Source: JBBBNV01 sp037137075 (GTDB lineage: Bacteria > Bacillota > Bacilli > Paenibacillales > NBRC-103111). Taken from it: a stretch of 64,000 bases of DNA. Below, piece by piece: positions 16,605-24,406 of the stretch. A model generated the notes under the pieces. That model was not told the DNA's origin. It saw only the letters and a list, made by a program, of their open reading frames with translations, and searched no databases. Location: the NCBI RefSeq assembly GCF_037137075.1, contig NZ_JBBBNV010000003.1, positions 1 to 64,000 on the forward strand. Direction: 5' to 3'. A program made the position numbers and the translations under genes. Position 1 is the stretch's first letter. The number at the start of each line of letters is the position of its first letter.

Positions 16605-17501
16605 TTAGCCAGCCGACTGGTCGTTTGTCCGCTGCTGCTGCAGCTTCTCCATAAAGCTGGCATCAGAGCTCGCATCGTCAGAGCTTTCCGCGATAGTGCC
16701 TTCAGCCGGCGGCGGACCTATTAGCGGCTTGCCTCCCATCGGTGGCGGGCCCTGCGGCTTGCCCTGCGTCGTTTCTGCCGTCTTCAAGCTTTCTTCCATA
16801 ATCGCCCCTACGCTGTCCATCAGACTGGCCAGCTCCTCATCCGTTGCGGTGGACAAATCCGTTCCGCTTAGCGTTTCCTGAAGCTTCTTCACCAGGGACT
16901 GTGCCCCGGTGTCGGTCAAACTGTCTGCTTCAACCGAACGAAGGTCGTTTTGGATTTGGGTCAACATTTGCTTCATCTCGTCTGCAGACAGCTCCGGAAG
17001 GCTTGCCGGACCCTGCTCCGGCGGCGCCGCTTTGACCGCCATATGACCGGACTGAGCGCTCATCCTCTGAAACGGCGAAGGCCGGTTTTCCTGCAAAATC
17101 GTATCGATTTTATCAAGAGCGCCAGACAGCTCCTCGTCAGTGGCGATGCTCAAATCGATCGCATTCAGCACGTCCTTCATTTGCAATAAACCCGGCTGGG
17201 TAGTCGCCTCTGCGCCGCTGCTTTCGGAATTCAGCCGTTCCTTTAGCCGGGCCAGTCTCTCCCGCATTTCATCCGCAGTCAATTCCTGCGTATCTGGGCC
17301 GCCCTGCTGGCCGTTCTTAAACATTTCCATCGCTTGTGAGCTGAGCCGGGCGGAATCCTTGCTTCCCGTACCTGACACGGTTGACGAAGCATTCGTCTGA
17401 CTGGATTCCGTACCGGATTGTGTCCCGCTTGTCTGGTTCAGGGAGCTATAGCCGGCCCAAGCCTGCTTATACAACGAACTGGAATAATTGGAGATGTACA
17501 T
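16605..17501 (-). CDS. Repeat-containing protein preceding a two-component system
   Basis: 298 residues from ATG 17501 with AGGAGG upstream. There is no signal peptide or membrane helix. The N-terminus (MYISNYSSSLYKQAW) is followed by a Ser/Thr/Gly-rich stretch to about residue 50. Two homologous units come next. Unit 1 has LTADEMRERLARLKERL and DLSIATDEELSGALDKID; unit 2 has LSADEMKQMLTQIQNDL and DLSTATDEELASLMDSVG. The tail is Pro/Gly-rich, then acidic. The internal duplication is plain. I do not recognise the family. Its position suggests a role in the same signalling pathway, but that is inference. Confidence 0.6.
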   Translation of the reverse strand: MYISNYSSSLYKQAWAGYSSLNQTSGTQSGTESSQTNASSTVSGTGSKDSARLSSQAMEMFKNGQQGGPDTQELTADEMRERLARLKERLNSESSGAEATTQPGLLQMKDVLNAIDLSIATDEELSGALDKIDTILQENRPSPFQRMSAQSGHMAVKAAPPEQGPASLPELSADEMKQMLTQIQNDLRSVEADSLTDTGAQSLVKKLQETLSGTDLSTATDEELASLMDSVGAIMEESLKTAETTQGKPQGPPPMGGKPLIGPPPAEGTIAESSDDASSDASFMEKLQQQRTNDQSAG

Positions 17502-17827
17502 AGAATTAGCTGCCTCCTATAGATCGGTTTAGATGAAACCATTCCTTCTCACCTGCGCTCATTCCTATTTTTAACATACCAATATGAACGGAGCATGAAC
17601 TGCTGTCCAAAATGTATGCAATTTCCGAATTATGCTTGCCCGCTGCAGCCGGGAACGCCTGTATTTCATACAGAGCTTTGCTCTGGCGTGCAGGTATGCA
17701 GCAGGGTGAATATAGCTCTTGCTGCCGGTAATTCAGTCGGTTCGTAAAAAAGGGAATCCCGCCGTCATGTAGAATACGTATGTTCAACCCTTTGAAGCTA
17801 GTCATGAGGAAGGAGAGCAAGGCAGCC
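17502..17827. other. Divergent intergenic region
   Basis: About 325 bases between the operon of the two-component system (minus) and hprK (plus). It must hold two promoters; I see no clear elements beyond the ribosome sites. The frames here lack ribosome sites. Confidence 0.3.
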
Positions 17828-18739
17828 ATGAAATCGGTCACGGTTCATGATTTGGTTCAGCGCTTCTCATTTGAGGTGCTGGCCGGCGGCGAGCATATGC
17901 ACGCTGTTATTCCAAAGCCGCGGGCAAATCGTCCGGGTCTGGAGTTTGTCGGGTACTTTGATTTTTTCCCGCATGCGCATGTCCAGGTGCTGGGCAGCAA
18001 GGAGATTAACTATCTGCACAAGCTCAGCGAGGACGAGCGCAATTTGCATATCGGCAATATCGTCAAGTACCGTCCGCCCTGCTTCGTCGTTACCCGCAAT
18101 CTCGACGGGCTGACGTATCTGAAAAAGCACTGCGAGGAAGAAGGCATCACGCTGCTGCGTACCCCGATGCCGACGGCCCGCTGCGTCGAGCTAATCGACA
18201 GCTATCTCGCCAAGGCGCTTGCGCCGGAGATTGCGGTGCACGGGGTCTGCGTCAATGTAGCAGGCATCGGCATTCTGCTGCGAGGCAAATCAGGCGTAGG
18301 CAAAAGCGAAACGGCGCATACCCTGATCCGCCGCGGCCACCGGCTTGTCGCCGACGACATCGTTGTGCTGAAAAAGATAGGGCCCGAAACGATTCTGGGC
18401 ACACACAGCGGCAAAACGAAGGAATTTCTCGCCCTGCGCAGCATCGGGCTGATTAATGTCTCCCGGTTGTACGGCCGGAGCGCCTTCCAGGACGAGACCC
18501 GGATCGTGCTTGACATTGAGCTGACCAAGTGGCAGAACGACGCGCTCAACAATGACCTGGAGCTGGAGCCGAAGTTTGTAGAATATATGGATATCAAAAT
18601 TCCGCATATTGAGATTCAGCTGCAGCCGGGACGCGATGTAGCGGGCCTTGTAGAGGCGGCGGCCAACAATTGGTACCTGCGCCAGCAGGGCTACAGTGCG
18701 GCCGAGGATTTCATGCAGCGGCTGCAAAGCGAGAATTAG
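17828..18739 (+). CDS. hprK: HPr kinase/phosphorylase homologue with a variant signature
   Basis: 303 residues from ATG 17828 (AAGGAG about 12 bases upstream). Walker A GKSGVGKS lies at 153-160, His 138 in the AVHGV motif, the acidic pair in VADD at 176-177, and QPGRDVAGLVEAAANN near the end. HprK phosphorylates HPr on serine and removes the phosphate, controlling carbon catabolite repression. In canonical HprK the loop before the central strand reads EIRGLGIIN; here it is ALRSIGLIN, changing the conserved Glu and first Gly. The gene is not beside lgt, the usual partner. It may be a paralogue with altered balance of activities. Confidence 0.8.
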   Translation: MKSVTVHDLVQRFSFEVLAGGEHMHAVIPKPRANRPGLEFVGYFDFFPHAHVQVLGSKEINYLHKLSEDERNLHIGNIVKYRPPCFVVTRNLDGLTYLKKHCEEEGITLLRTPMPTARCVELIDSYLAKALAPEIAVHGVCVNVAGIGILLRGKSGVGKSETAHTLIRRGHRLVADDIVVLKKIGPETILGTHSGKTKEFLALRSIGLINVSRLYGRSAFQDETRIVLDIELTKWQNDALNNDLELEPKFVEYMDIKIPHIEIQLQPGRDVAGLVEAAANNWYLRQQGYSAAEDFMQRLQSEN

Positions 18740-18770
18740 GCACGGAGCCTTCGGGGTTCGTGCTTTTTTT
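18740..18770 (+). terminator. Terminator after hprK
   Basis: GCACGGAGCC-TTCG-GGGTTCGTGC (one G-U and one mismatch) followed by seven T. Confidence 0.75.
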
Positions 18771-18776
18771 ATCGAA

Positions 18777-18841
18777 TTTCCGCACCGCGCGCAGCTCCCA
18801 GCGCGCGGTGTTTCGCTGCATGACGGCGGTCGGTCGACCAC
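18777..18841 (-). repeat. Dispersed 65-bp repeat, copy B (complete)
   Basis: Read on the minus strand it starts GTGGTCGACC and ends GTGCGGAAA. It contains the perfect inverted repeat CACCGCGCGC/GCGCGCGGTG with an 8-base loop TGGGAGCT. It lies 6 bases after the hprK terminator. Confidence 0.9.
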
Positions 18842-19234
18842 GTACCGCACGTACGCTGTCATACCGCCGCAGAAAAAACTCCCGCAGTCTGTGCAGGAGG
18901 CTCGCCTTCAATATTCCATCAGGACCTTCACGAAACCGCTGCACAAGAACAGCCTTTACCCCCTGACGCACTTCGGTTCCGTCTCCCGCTGTTACACGCT
19001 TACATGATACCGTCGAAATCTTTGGGTGCTTTATCGATGGTTTGCTGAAGGATATAAACGTCCATAAGCCCGGGCTCTCCGTTTCCGCCGGAGCCTCCGC
19101 CTGACAAGCCCCCTGGCTCCAGAACCCCTCCACGCCACACATCATGTGGGGGATTTTTGCATGAAGCAGGGTTTGCGTGAAGCAGGGTTTGCATGAAGCA
19201 CGATTCCATATGACGCAGCCGGCCTCATCCAAGC
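18842..19234. other. Intergenic region with weak coding traces
   Basis: Minus-strand frames here run from about 19232 to 18711. The part near 18860-18990 (VRQGVKAVLVQRFREGPDG and beyond) looks protein-like, but it has no supported start. A second frame ends in MDVYILQQTIDKAPKDFDG at 19000. These may be remnants of a gene. No complete CDS is supported. Confidence 0.3.
19157..19204. repeat. Three tandem 16-bp repeats
   Basis: TTGCATGAAGCAGGGT, TTGCGTGAAGCAGGGT and TTGCATGAAGCACGAT stand head to tail at 19157, 19173 and 19189. Confidence 0.85.
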
Positions 19235-20059
19235 TTACAAGTACAGCCGCCGGAACTGGCTCGGCGTCATTCCTTCGAGCTGCCGGAACCTTTTAATAAA
19301 ATAACTTACATGCTCGAATCCGGCTTGACCGGCCACATCCTGCACACGGAGGGACGGCTCCCGCAGCATCGCTTCCTTCGCTTTGCGGATACGGCAGCGG
19401 TTGACATATTCGAACGGGCGCAAGCCCAGGGTCTGCTGGAACAGCAGGCACAAATGCTGTGCTGTGACACTCAGTTCATCCGCCAGCTCCTCCAGCGTCA
19501 GCTGCCGGGCATAATTTTGCTCGATGTAAGCCAGTACCGGGGCCAAGCGCTCATAGTGACGCTGGGCGGAACGCTGCTCGCCTGCCGAGCCGTAGCGGTG
19601 CAAATCCAGCAGCAAATCGTAAATAAGCCTGGACGCTTCGAAGCAGGCCATCGCCCCTTCCGTGCGCGCCGCCTTCTCCATATCCTGAAGCCGAGCCAGA
19701 GTCATTTCAGGATAGGCGACATACAGTACCTCAGAATGTGTAAAACCAAGCCCCGCCAGCAGCTCTTCCGCGTGCTTGCCGCCAAAGGTGACCCAGCGGA
19801 CTCTCCATGGCTCCTGAACCGCCCGGTATTCATGCGCCTGGTGCGGAAACAGCAGCATGCCCTGGCCCGGGCCTACAGTCTCGCGGAAGCCCTCCGTCAT
19901 CAGAACCCCCTCTCCCTCCAGGCACTGAATCCACTGGTAATCAGGAAAGCCCTGCTCCCGGAGGACCGTCTCCTGATTATTCCAGCCCCCGCTTCCCGTC
20001 ATATAAAAGGGCAGCCTCAAATCCGCCTCCGTCAGCGTGCGGAATAAGCATTCGTTCAA
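19235..20059 (-). CDS. AraC-family regulator, probably of the adjacent beta-galactosidase
   Basis: 274 residues if it starts at TTG 20059, which has GGAGG about 8 bases upstream; the ATG at 20077 overlaps that same site. A cupin-like sugar-sensing N-terminus (PDYQWIQCLEGEGVL, GQGMLLFPHQAHEY) precedes two helix-turn-helix motifs, LEELADELSVTAQHLC and VQDVAGQAGFEHVSYFIKRF, ending in TPSQFRR. It is transcribed away from the GH42 gene with 269 bases between. Direct repeats in that gap are candidate sites. Confidence 0.88.
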   Translation of the reverse strand: MNECLFRTLTEADLRLPFYMTGSGGWNNQETVLREQGFPDYQWIQCLEGEGVLMTEGFRETVGPGQGMLLFPHQAHEYRAVQEPWRVRWVTFGGKHAEELLAGLGFTHSEVLYVAYPEMTLARLQDMEKAARTEGAMACFEASRLIYDLLLDLHRYGSAGEQRSAQRHYERLAPVLAYIEQNYARQLTLEELADELSVTAQHLCLLFQQTLGLRPFEYVNRCRIRKAKEAMLREPSLRVQDVAGQAGFEHVSYFIKRFRQLEGMTPSQFRRLYL

Positions 20060-20081
20060 CGCACTCACCTCCTCCATTCAT

Positions 20082-20166
20082 ACATGAATATCGTTATACT
20101 AACATGAATATTATTCGATTGATATACAACAGTATTCCGATTTATCATATTCATATCGTTATACTA
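20082..20166. promoter_or_regulatory. Direct repeats in the AraC/beta-galactosidase intergenic region
   Basis: ATATCGTTATACTA occurs at 20088-20101 and again at 20153-20166 in the same orientation. ACATGAATAT occurs at 20082 and 20102. Paired direct repeats of this size are typical AraC-family half-sites. Confidence 0.45.
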
Positions 20167-20328
20167 TTTCAGTTAAACGGATGTACTTCCCTCTTCCGGG
20201 GACAACGCCCGTGTCCATTCCTGACAGGGAATGGAAGCGTACGCAAACGGTAATCCGTCTCTGCTTCAAAGCATGCTAATCGTTACCATTACAAGTGAAC
20301 CATCACCTTTTTTGAGGAGGCCTGTAGA

Positions 20329-22362
20329 ATGTTGGATTGGAGAACTGCGAAGCTGCCCCACCTGTACTATGGCGGCGACTATAATCCGGAGCAGTGGTCG
20401 GAGGAGGTTTGGCTTGAAGATATGCGCCTGATGCGCAAAGCCGGCGTCAATCTGGTCAGCATCGGTATTTTCAGCTGGGCTGTGCTGCAGCCGGATCGGA
20501 ATACGTACGATTTCACCTGGCTGGATAAGCTGATGAATTTGCTGGCGGACAATGGCATTTATGCCGACCTGGCTACAGCTACCGCCTCGCCGCCCGCTTG
20601 GATGGCGCTGGAATTCCCGGACACTCTGCCCATCGATGAGAACGGAGTGCAGTATTCCTTTGGCGGCCGACAGCAGTACAGCCCGAACAGCAGCACCTAC
20701 CGGGAATTCTGCGCTCGGCTCGTCCGGCAGCTCGCCGAGCGGTACAAGGAGCATCCTGCGCTTGCCATGTGGCACATTAACAACGAATACGGCTGTCATG
20801 TATCCCGCTGCTACAGCGAAGAAAGTGCAGCCGCCTTCCGTGTCTGGCTGAAGCAGCGGTATGGCACGCTGGACGAGTTGAATGCGCGGTGGGGCACGAA
20901 CTTCTGGAGCCAGAAATATTACAGCTGGGACCAAATTCAGCCCCCGCGCAAAGCACCGACCTTCGCTAACCCGGGCCAGCAGCTCGACTACGCCCGCTTC
21001 ATGGATGACAGCCTGCTGGAGTGCTACCTGAACGAGCATCGCATTCTCAAGGAAGTGACCCCGGATATTCCGGTCATGACTAATTTTATGGGCTTCTTCA
21101 AACCGCTGGATTACTTCCGATGGGCGAAGCACGCCGATTTGGTTACCTGGGACAGCTATCCCGAGCCAAAGGGCGGCATCCCGGTGCAGCCTGCGGCAGC
21201 GCACGATCTGATGCGAAGCCTGCGCGGGGGACAGCCCTTCGTGCTGATGGAGCAGGTTACCAGCCAGGTCAACTGGCGGCGCCGCAATCCGGTGAAACGC
21301 CCCGGCGTTATGCGGCTATGGAGCTACCAGACGCTTGCCCATGGCGGCGATGGCATTCTGTTCTTCCAGTGGCGGCAGTCCGCCGCAGGCGCAGAGAAAT
21401 TCCATGGCGCCATGGTCAGCCACACGGGAGACGAGAACAGCCGCGTATACCGTGAGGTGGAGCAGCTCGGACAGGAGCTCAGGAAGCTCGACGAGCTGGT
21501 CGATACCCGCATCCATACCAAAGCGGCCATTCTCTTTGACTGGGACAACTGGTGGGCGCTGGAGCTGGATTCCAAGCCGAGCCGGGACGTTCTGTACCTG
21601 GAGCAAATCATGAATTATTATCAGCCGCTGTTCGAGCGCAACATCGCCATCGATTTCGTACAGCCGGATAGCGACCTGAGCGGCTACAAGCTCGTCATCG
21701 CCCCGAATTTATATATGGTGAAGCCTGGGGTGGCAGATAATCTGGAGCGCTTTGTCTCCGCCGGAGGAACACTCCTTGTCGGCTTCTTCAGCGGTATTGT
21801 GGATGAGAATGACCGCATTCATCTCGGCGGCTACCCGGCCCCCCTGCGGAAGCTGCTCGGCATACAGGTCGAAGAATTCGATCCGATGCTGCCGGGAGAT
21901 ACGAACCGCCTGCTTCCTTCGGACCGCTCGCCGCTGACGGAGGCCTCCTGCACCCTATGGGCCGACGTCATCCGGCTGGAAGGAGCAGAGCCGCTGGCCT
22001 GCTTCGCCGAGGATTTCTTCGCTGGCTCTCCGGCCATAACAGTAAACCGCTTCGGCCAAGGCCGCGCCTACTACGTCGGCACCCAGCCCGAAGCCCGTCT
22101 GCTGGCGGAGCTGCTGGACAGCATCACCTCTGATCTGGGCATCGAAGCGCCGTTCCAAGCGCCAGCCGGAATCGAAGTAACCTGCCGTCAAGCAGCGAAC
22201 GGCCAGCGCTACTGGTTCGTGCTGAACCACCTGGCCCAGCCGGCGAAGGTCACCCTTCCTGCCGGACAGCATACCGATTTGATTAGCGGGCGCGTGCTCA
22301 GCGGTGAAGCTGATCTGCCTGCAACCGGCGTACTCGTATTGCGGGCGGGAAGCCCTGTCTAG
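20329..22362 (+). CDS. Beta-galactosidase, glycoside hydrolase family 42
   Basis: 677 residues, a normal GH42 length, from ATG 20329 with GAGGAGG 8 bases upstream. The N-terminus LYYGGDYNPEQWSEEVW is the family signature. The acid/base Glu 153 is in HINNEYGCH and the nucleophile Glu 308 in FVLMEQVTSQVNW. Trimerisation (RLVIAPN-like KLVIAPNLY) and C-terminal beta domains follow. There is no signal peptide, so it is cytoplasmic. It hydrolyses beta-galactosides, often from plant galactan or lactose. The divergent AraC gene is its probable activator. A 20-bp perfect terminator stem follows at 22438. Confidence 0.93.
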   Translation: MLDWRTAKLPHLYYGGDYNPEQWSEEVWLEDMRLMRKAGVNLVSIGIFSWAVLQPDRNTYDFTWLDKLMNLLADNGIYADLATATASPPAWMALEFPDTLPIDENGVQYSFGGRQQYSPNSSTYREFCARLVRQLAERYKEHPALAMWHINNEYGCHVSRCYSEESAAAFRVWLKQRYGTLDELNARWGTNFWSQKYYSWDQIQPPRKAPTFANPGQQLDYARFMDDSLLECYLNEHRILKEVTPDIPVMTNFMGFFKPLDYFRWAKHADLVTWDSYPEPKGGIPVQPAAAHDLMRSLRGGQPFVLMEQVTSQVNWRRRNPVKRPGVMRLWSYQTLAHGGDGILFFQWRQSAAGAEKFHGAMVSHTGDENSRVYREVEQLGQELRKLDELVDTRIHTKAAILFDWDNWWALELDSKPSRDVLYLEQIMNYYQPLFERNIAIDFVQPDSDLSGYKLVIAPNLYMVKPGVADNLERFVSAGGTLLVGFFSGIVDENDRIHLGGYPAPLRKLLGIQVEEFDPMLPGDTNRLLPSDRSPLTEASCTLWADVIRLEGAEPLACFAEDFFAGSPAITVNRFGQGRAYYVGTQPEARLLAELLDSITSDLGIEAPFQAPAGIEVTCRQAANGQRYWFVLNHLAQPAKVTLPAGQHTDLISGRVLSGEADLPATGVLVLRAGSPV

Positions 22363-22437
22363 GCACTCTGGTGCTACTACTGGTGCTGCTTGAACTGTTT
22401 ACAGGACTGCCTGCACAAGCTGATATTAGAACCTGAA

Positions 22438-22486
22438 CAAAAGCGTCTATGCGCACCTTGAAATCCGGTGCGCATAGACGCTTTTG
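22438..22486 (+). terminator. Strong terminator after the beta-galactosidase gene
   Basis: CAAAAGCGTCTATGCGCACC pairs perfectly with its complement at 22467-22486 across a 9-base loop. The arms carry A4/T4, so it could work in both directions, also stopping transcripts arriving from CRISPR array 1. Confidence 0.85.
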
Positions 22487-22542
22487 TTGCTTGGCGCTCA
22501 ATACCTATGTCGAGGTATGGCTCTCCTGTAAATTCCATTTGG

Positions 22543-23926
22543 TGTCGGATACGCGCCCTCCGTTTGGAGTGCGACCGGCTTGTAAATGCCGGCTAGTTAT
22601 GTGGTCGACCGACCGCCGTCATGCAGCGAAACACCGCGCGCTGGGAGCTGCGCGCGGTGCGGAAAAAATGGCCAGAGTATTTCAATCCGCGCACTCCATA
22701 TGGAGTGCGACCAGGTTGCTGCGGCTATTATTACAGCCAATGGCCTATTTCAATCCACGCACTCCATACGGAGTGCGACTAGCATCCTTCGCCTTACCCG
22801 CAATTTTTTTTATCATTTCAATCCACGCACTCCATACGGAGTGCGACCCGGTACTGTGAACCATTTCATGAAATGCGACCATTTCAATCCACGCACTCCA
22901 TACGGAGTGCGACAGCAGGTGCATATCCCTTCATCTATTCAGGAATATTTCAATCCACGCACTCCATACGGAGTGCGACATCGCTTCCTTAATGAGTACT
23001 TGATTCCACTGGCATTTCAATCCACGCACTCCATACGGAGTGCGACTGACCTTGCTAACTGCATCCTTGCTCAGCTGGATAATTTCAATCCACGCACTCC
23101 ATACGGAGTGCGACTCTGGTCCTTCCTGCAGCAGATGACCCGTTGTTATTTCAATCCACGCACTCCATACGGAGTGCGACAACATTGTTGAGATATTCAA
23201 AATCCATCGTAATAATTTCAATCCACGCACTCCATACGGAGTGCGACGGAGCAGGAGCCCCAGCCCCGTATACACGCAGAATTTCAATCCACGCACTCCA
23301 TACGGAGTGCGACGCTTATTGCCCCACCACTTGCCACCACTCCGCCGATTTCAATCCACGCACTCCATACGGAGTGCGACAAGCATCCTGCTCTTGAGCC
23401 AAAACAAATGCCATTAAATTTCAATCCACGCACTCCATACGGAGTGCGACCCAGGAGCCGGGCGTCACAGTGAAGGAAATCGAGAATTTCAATCCACGCA
23501 CTCCATACGGAGTGCGACAATTGGAGGAGTATTTTGACGGCACTACTCCCGATATTTCAATCCACGCACTCCATACGGAGTGCGACTGTTATGATCTCGA
23601 CAATGTCCGTTTCGGTTGCTGTATTTCAATCCACGCACTCCATACGGAGTGCGACCATCGACGCGAGTCAAGACATTCTCCTTCTTGGAAATTTCAATCC
23701 ACGCACTCCATACGGAGTGCGACGTATCGCCAAAGGCTTTCGTTAATCACAACAACATTTCAATCCACGCACTCCATACGGAGTGCGACCACATCCGTGT
23801 GGCTGGCGGCGAAGTTCAAGAAATCATTTCAATCCACGCACTCCATACGGAGTGCGACCGTACAAGCTTGCAGATTATGACCGTCAAGCGGCGATTTCAA
23901 TCCACGCACTCCATACGGAGTGCGAC
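22543..23926 (-). CRISPR. CRISPR array 1, type I-C
   Basis: Nineteen 33-bp repeats start at 22679 and end at 23926, with spacers of about 33-37 bp. On the plus strand each starts ATTTCAATCC and ends GGAGTGCGAC; the inner GCACTCC-ATAC-GGAGTGC is palindromic. The repeat at 22679 has two changes, and a more decayed one lies at about 22543-22575, so the left end is the old (trailer) end. The type I-C repeat orientation and the leader at 23927-24108 show transcription on the minus strand. All repeats have A as first plus-strand base, whereas array 2 has G. The gap between the two leftmost repeats (22576-22678) is 103 bp and holds a 65-bp dispersed repeat. Confidence 0.97.
22601..22665 (+). repeat. 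Dispersed 65-bp repeat, copy C, inside an old CRISPR spacer
   Basis: Complete copy: starts GTGGTCGACC, contains CACCGCGCGC-TGGGAGCT-GCGCGCGGTG, ends GTGCGGAAA. Flanks of 25 and 13 bases on either side within 22576-22678 add to about one spacer. Confidence 0.9.
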
Positions 23927-24108
23927 CGCGAATTAAATCGTTTTCATGCCGCCAAAGCATGAAAAATCAATTTTTCCCGCAACAATCATGTAAAACAAAT
24001 ATTAATCAATCCTTGACTTTCTATCAAACATCATATCTTCTACTGATTTCGACAAATTTCGAGGTGCGAATGATCCGGGATTTTCATGGGAGCTTCACAT
24101 TCGCACCT
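23927..24108 (-). promoter_or_regulatory. CRISPR leader 1
   Basis: AT-rich DNA between the last repeat and the cas2 stop, closely similar to leader 2 at 33839-34021. In transcription order it holds a 47-bp block bounded by AGGTGCGAATG/CATTCGCACCT (24062-24108), the motif TTGTCGAAAT (24046-24055), a promoter, and a hairpin TTTCATGC-N7-GCATGAAA (23942-23964) just before the first repeat. Confidence 0.85.
23999..24027 (-). promoter_or_regulatory. Pre-crRNA promoter of array 1
   Basis: On the minus strand TTGATA (24022-24027), 17 bases, TAATAT (23999-24004). The matching spot in leader 2 keeps both boxes and the spacing. Confidence 0.7.
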
Positions 24109-24398
24109 CAAATGATTAAGGTACCTTCCATATCATAAGATGATTTGGCACCTACATGTTCAACCTTGGTTTTATAGTTGTCCCCTAAATTATAGAAGCG
24201 TAAGCTATCCGTTGTTTCATCGATTATCGCTTCCAATTCATACTTTAACCGCCGAAGCTGTGTTGAGTCCAGGATGCATTCGAACACGGAATTTTGAACC
24301 CGCTGCCCATGATCCAGACACTTCTTCGCAACTTGAGCCAGCCTTCTTCTGCCTTCTTTGCTGGATGTGCTTACATCGTATGTAATGAGTATGAGCAA
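24108..24398 (-). CDS. cas2: CRISPR-associated protein Cas2 (type I-C)
   Basis: 96 residues, the standard length, from TTG 24398 after GGAAGTAGGTG; a longer frame reaching 24554 would run into cas1. The N-terminus LILITYDVSTSSKEGRRRL is typical, with the conserved Asp in TYD. With Cas1 it forms the integrase that inserts new spacers beside the leader. The stop codon directly touches the inverted-repeat block of leader 1. Confidence 0.95.
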   Translation of the reverse strand: MLILITYDVSTSSKEGRRRLAQVAKKCLDHGQRVQNSVFECILDSTQLRRLKYELEAIIDETTDSLRFYNLGDNYKTKVEHVGAKSSYDMEGTLII

Positions 24399-24406
24399 TC
24401 CGACAC

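Noticed and set aside
22449..23936. Open frames across CRISPR array 1 (repeated FNPRTPYGVR or IHALHTECD peptides)
   Set aside because: These are translations of CRISPR repeats; frames stay open because the repeat lacks stops.
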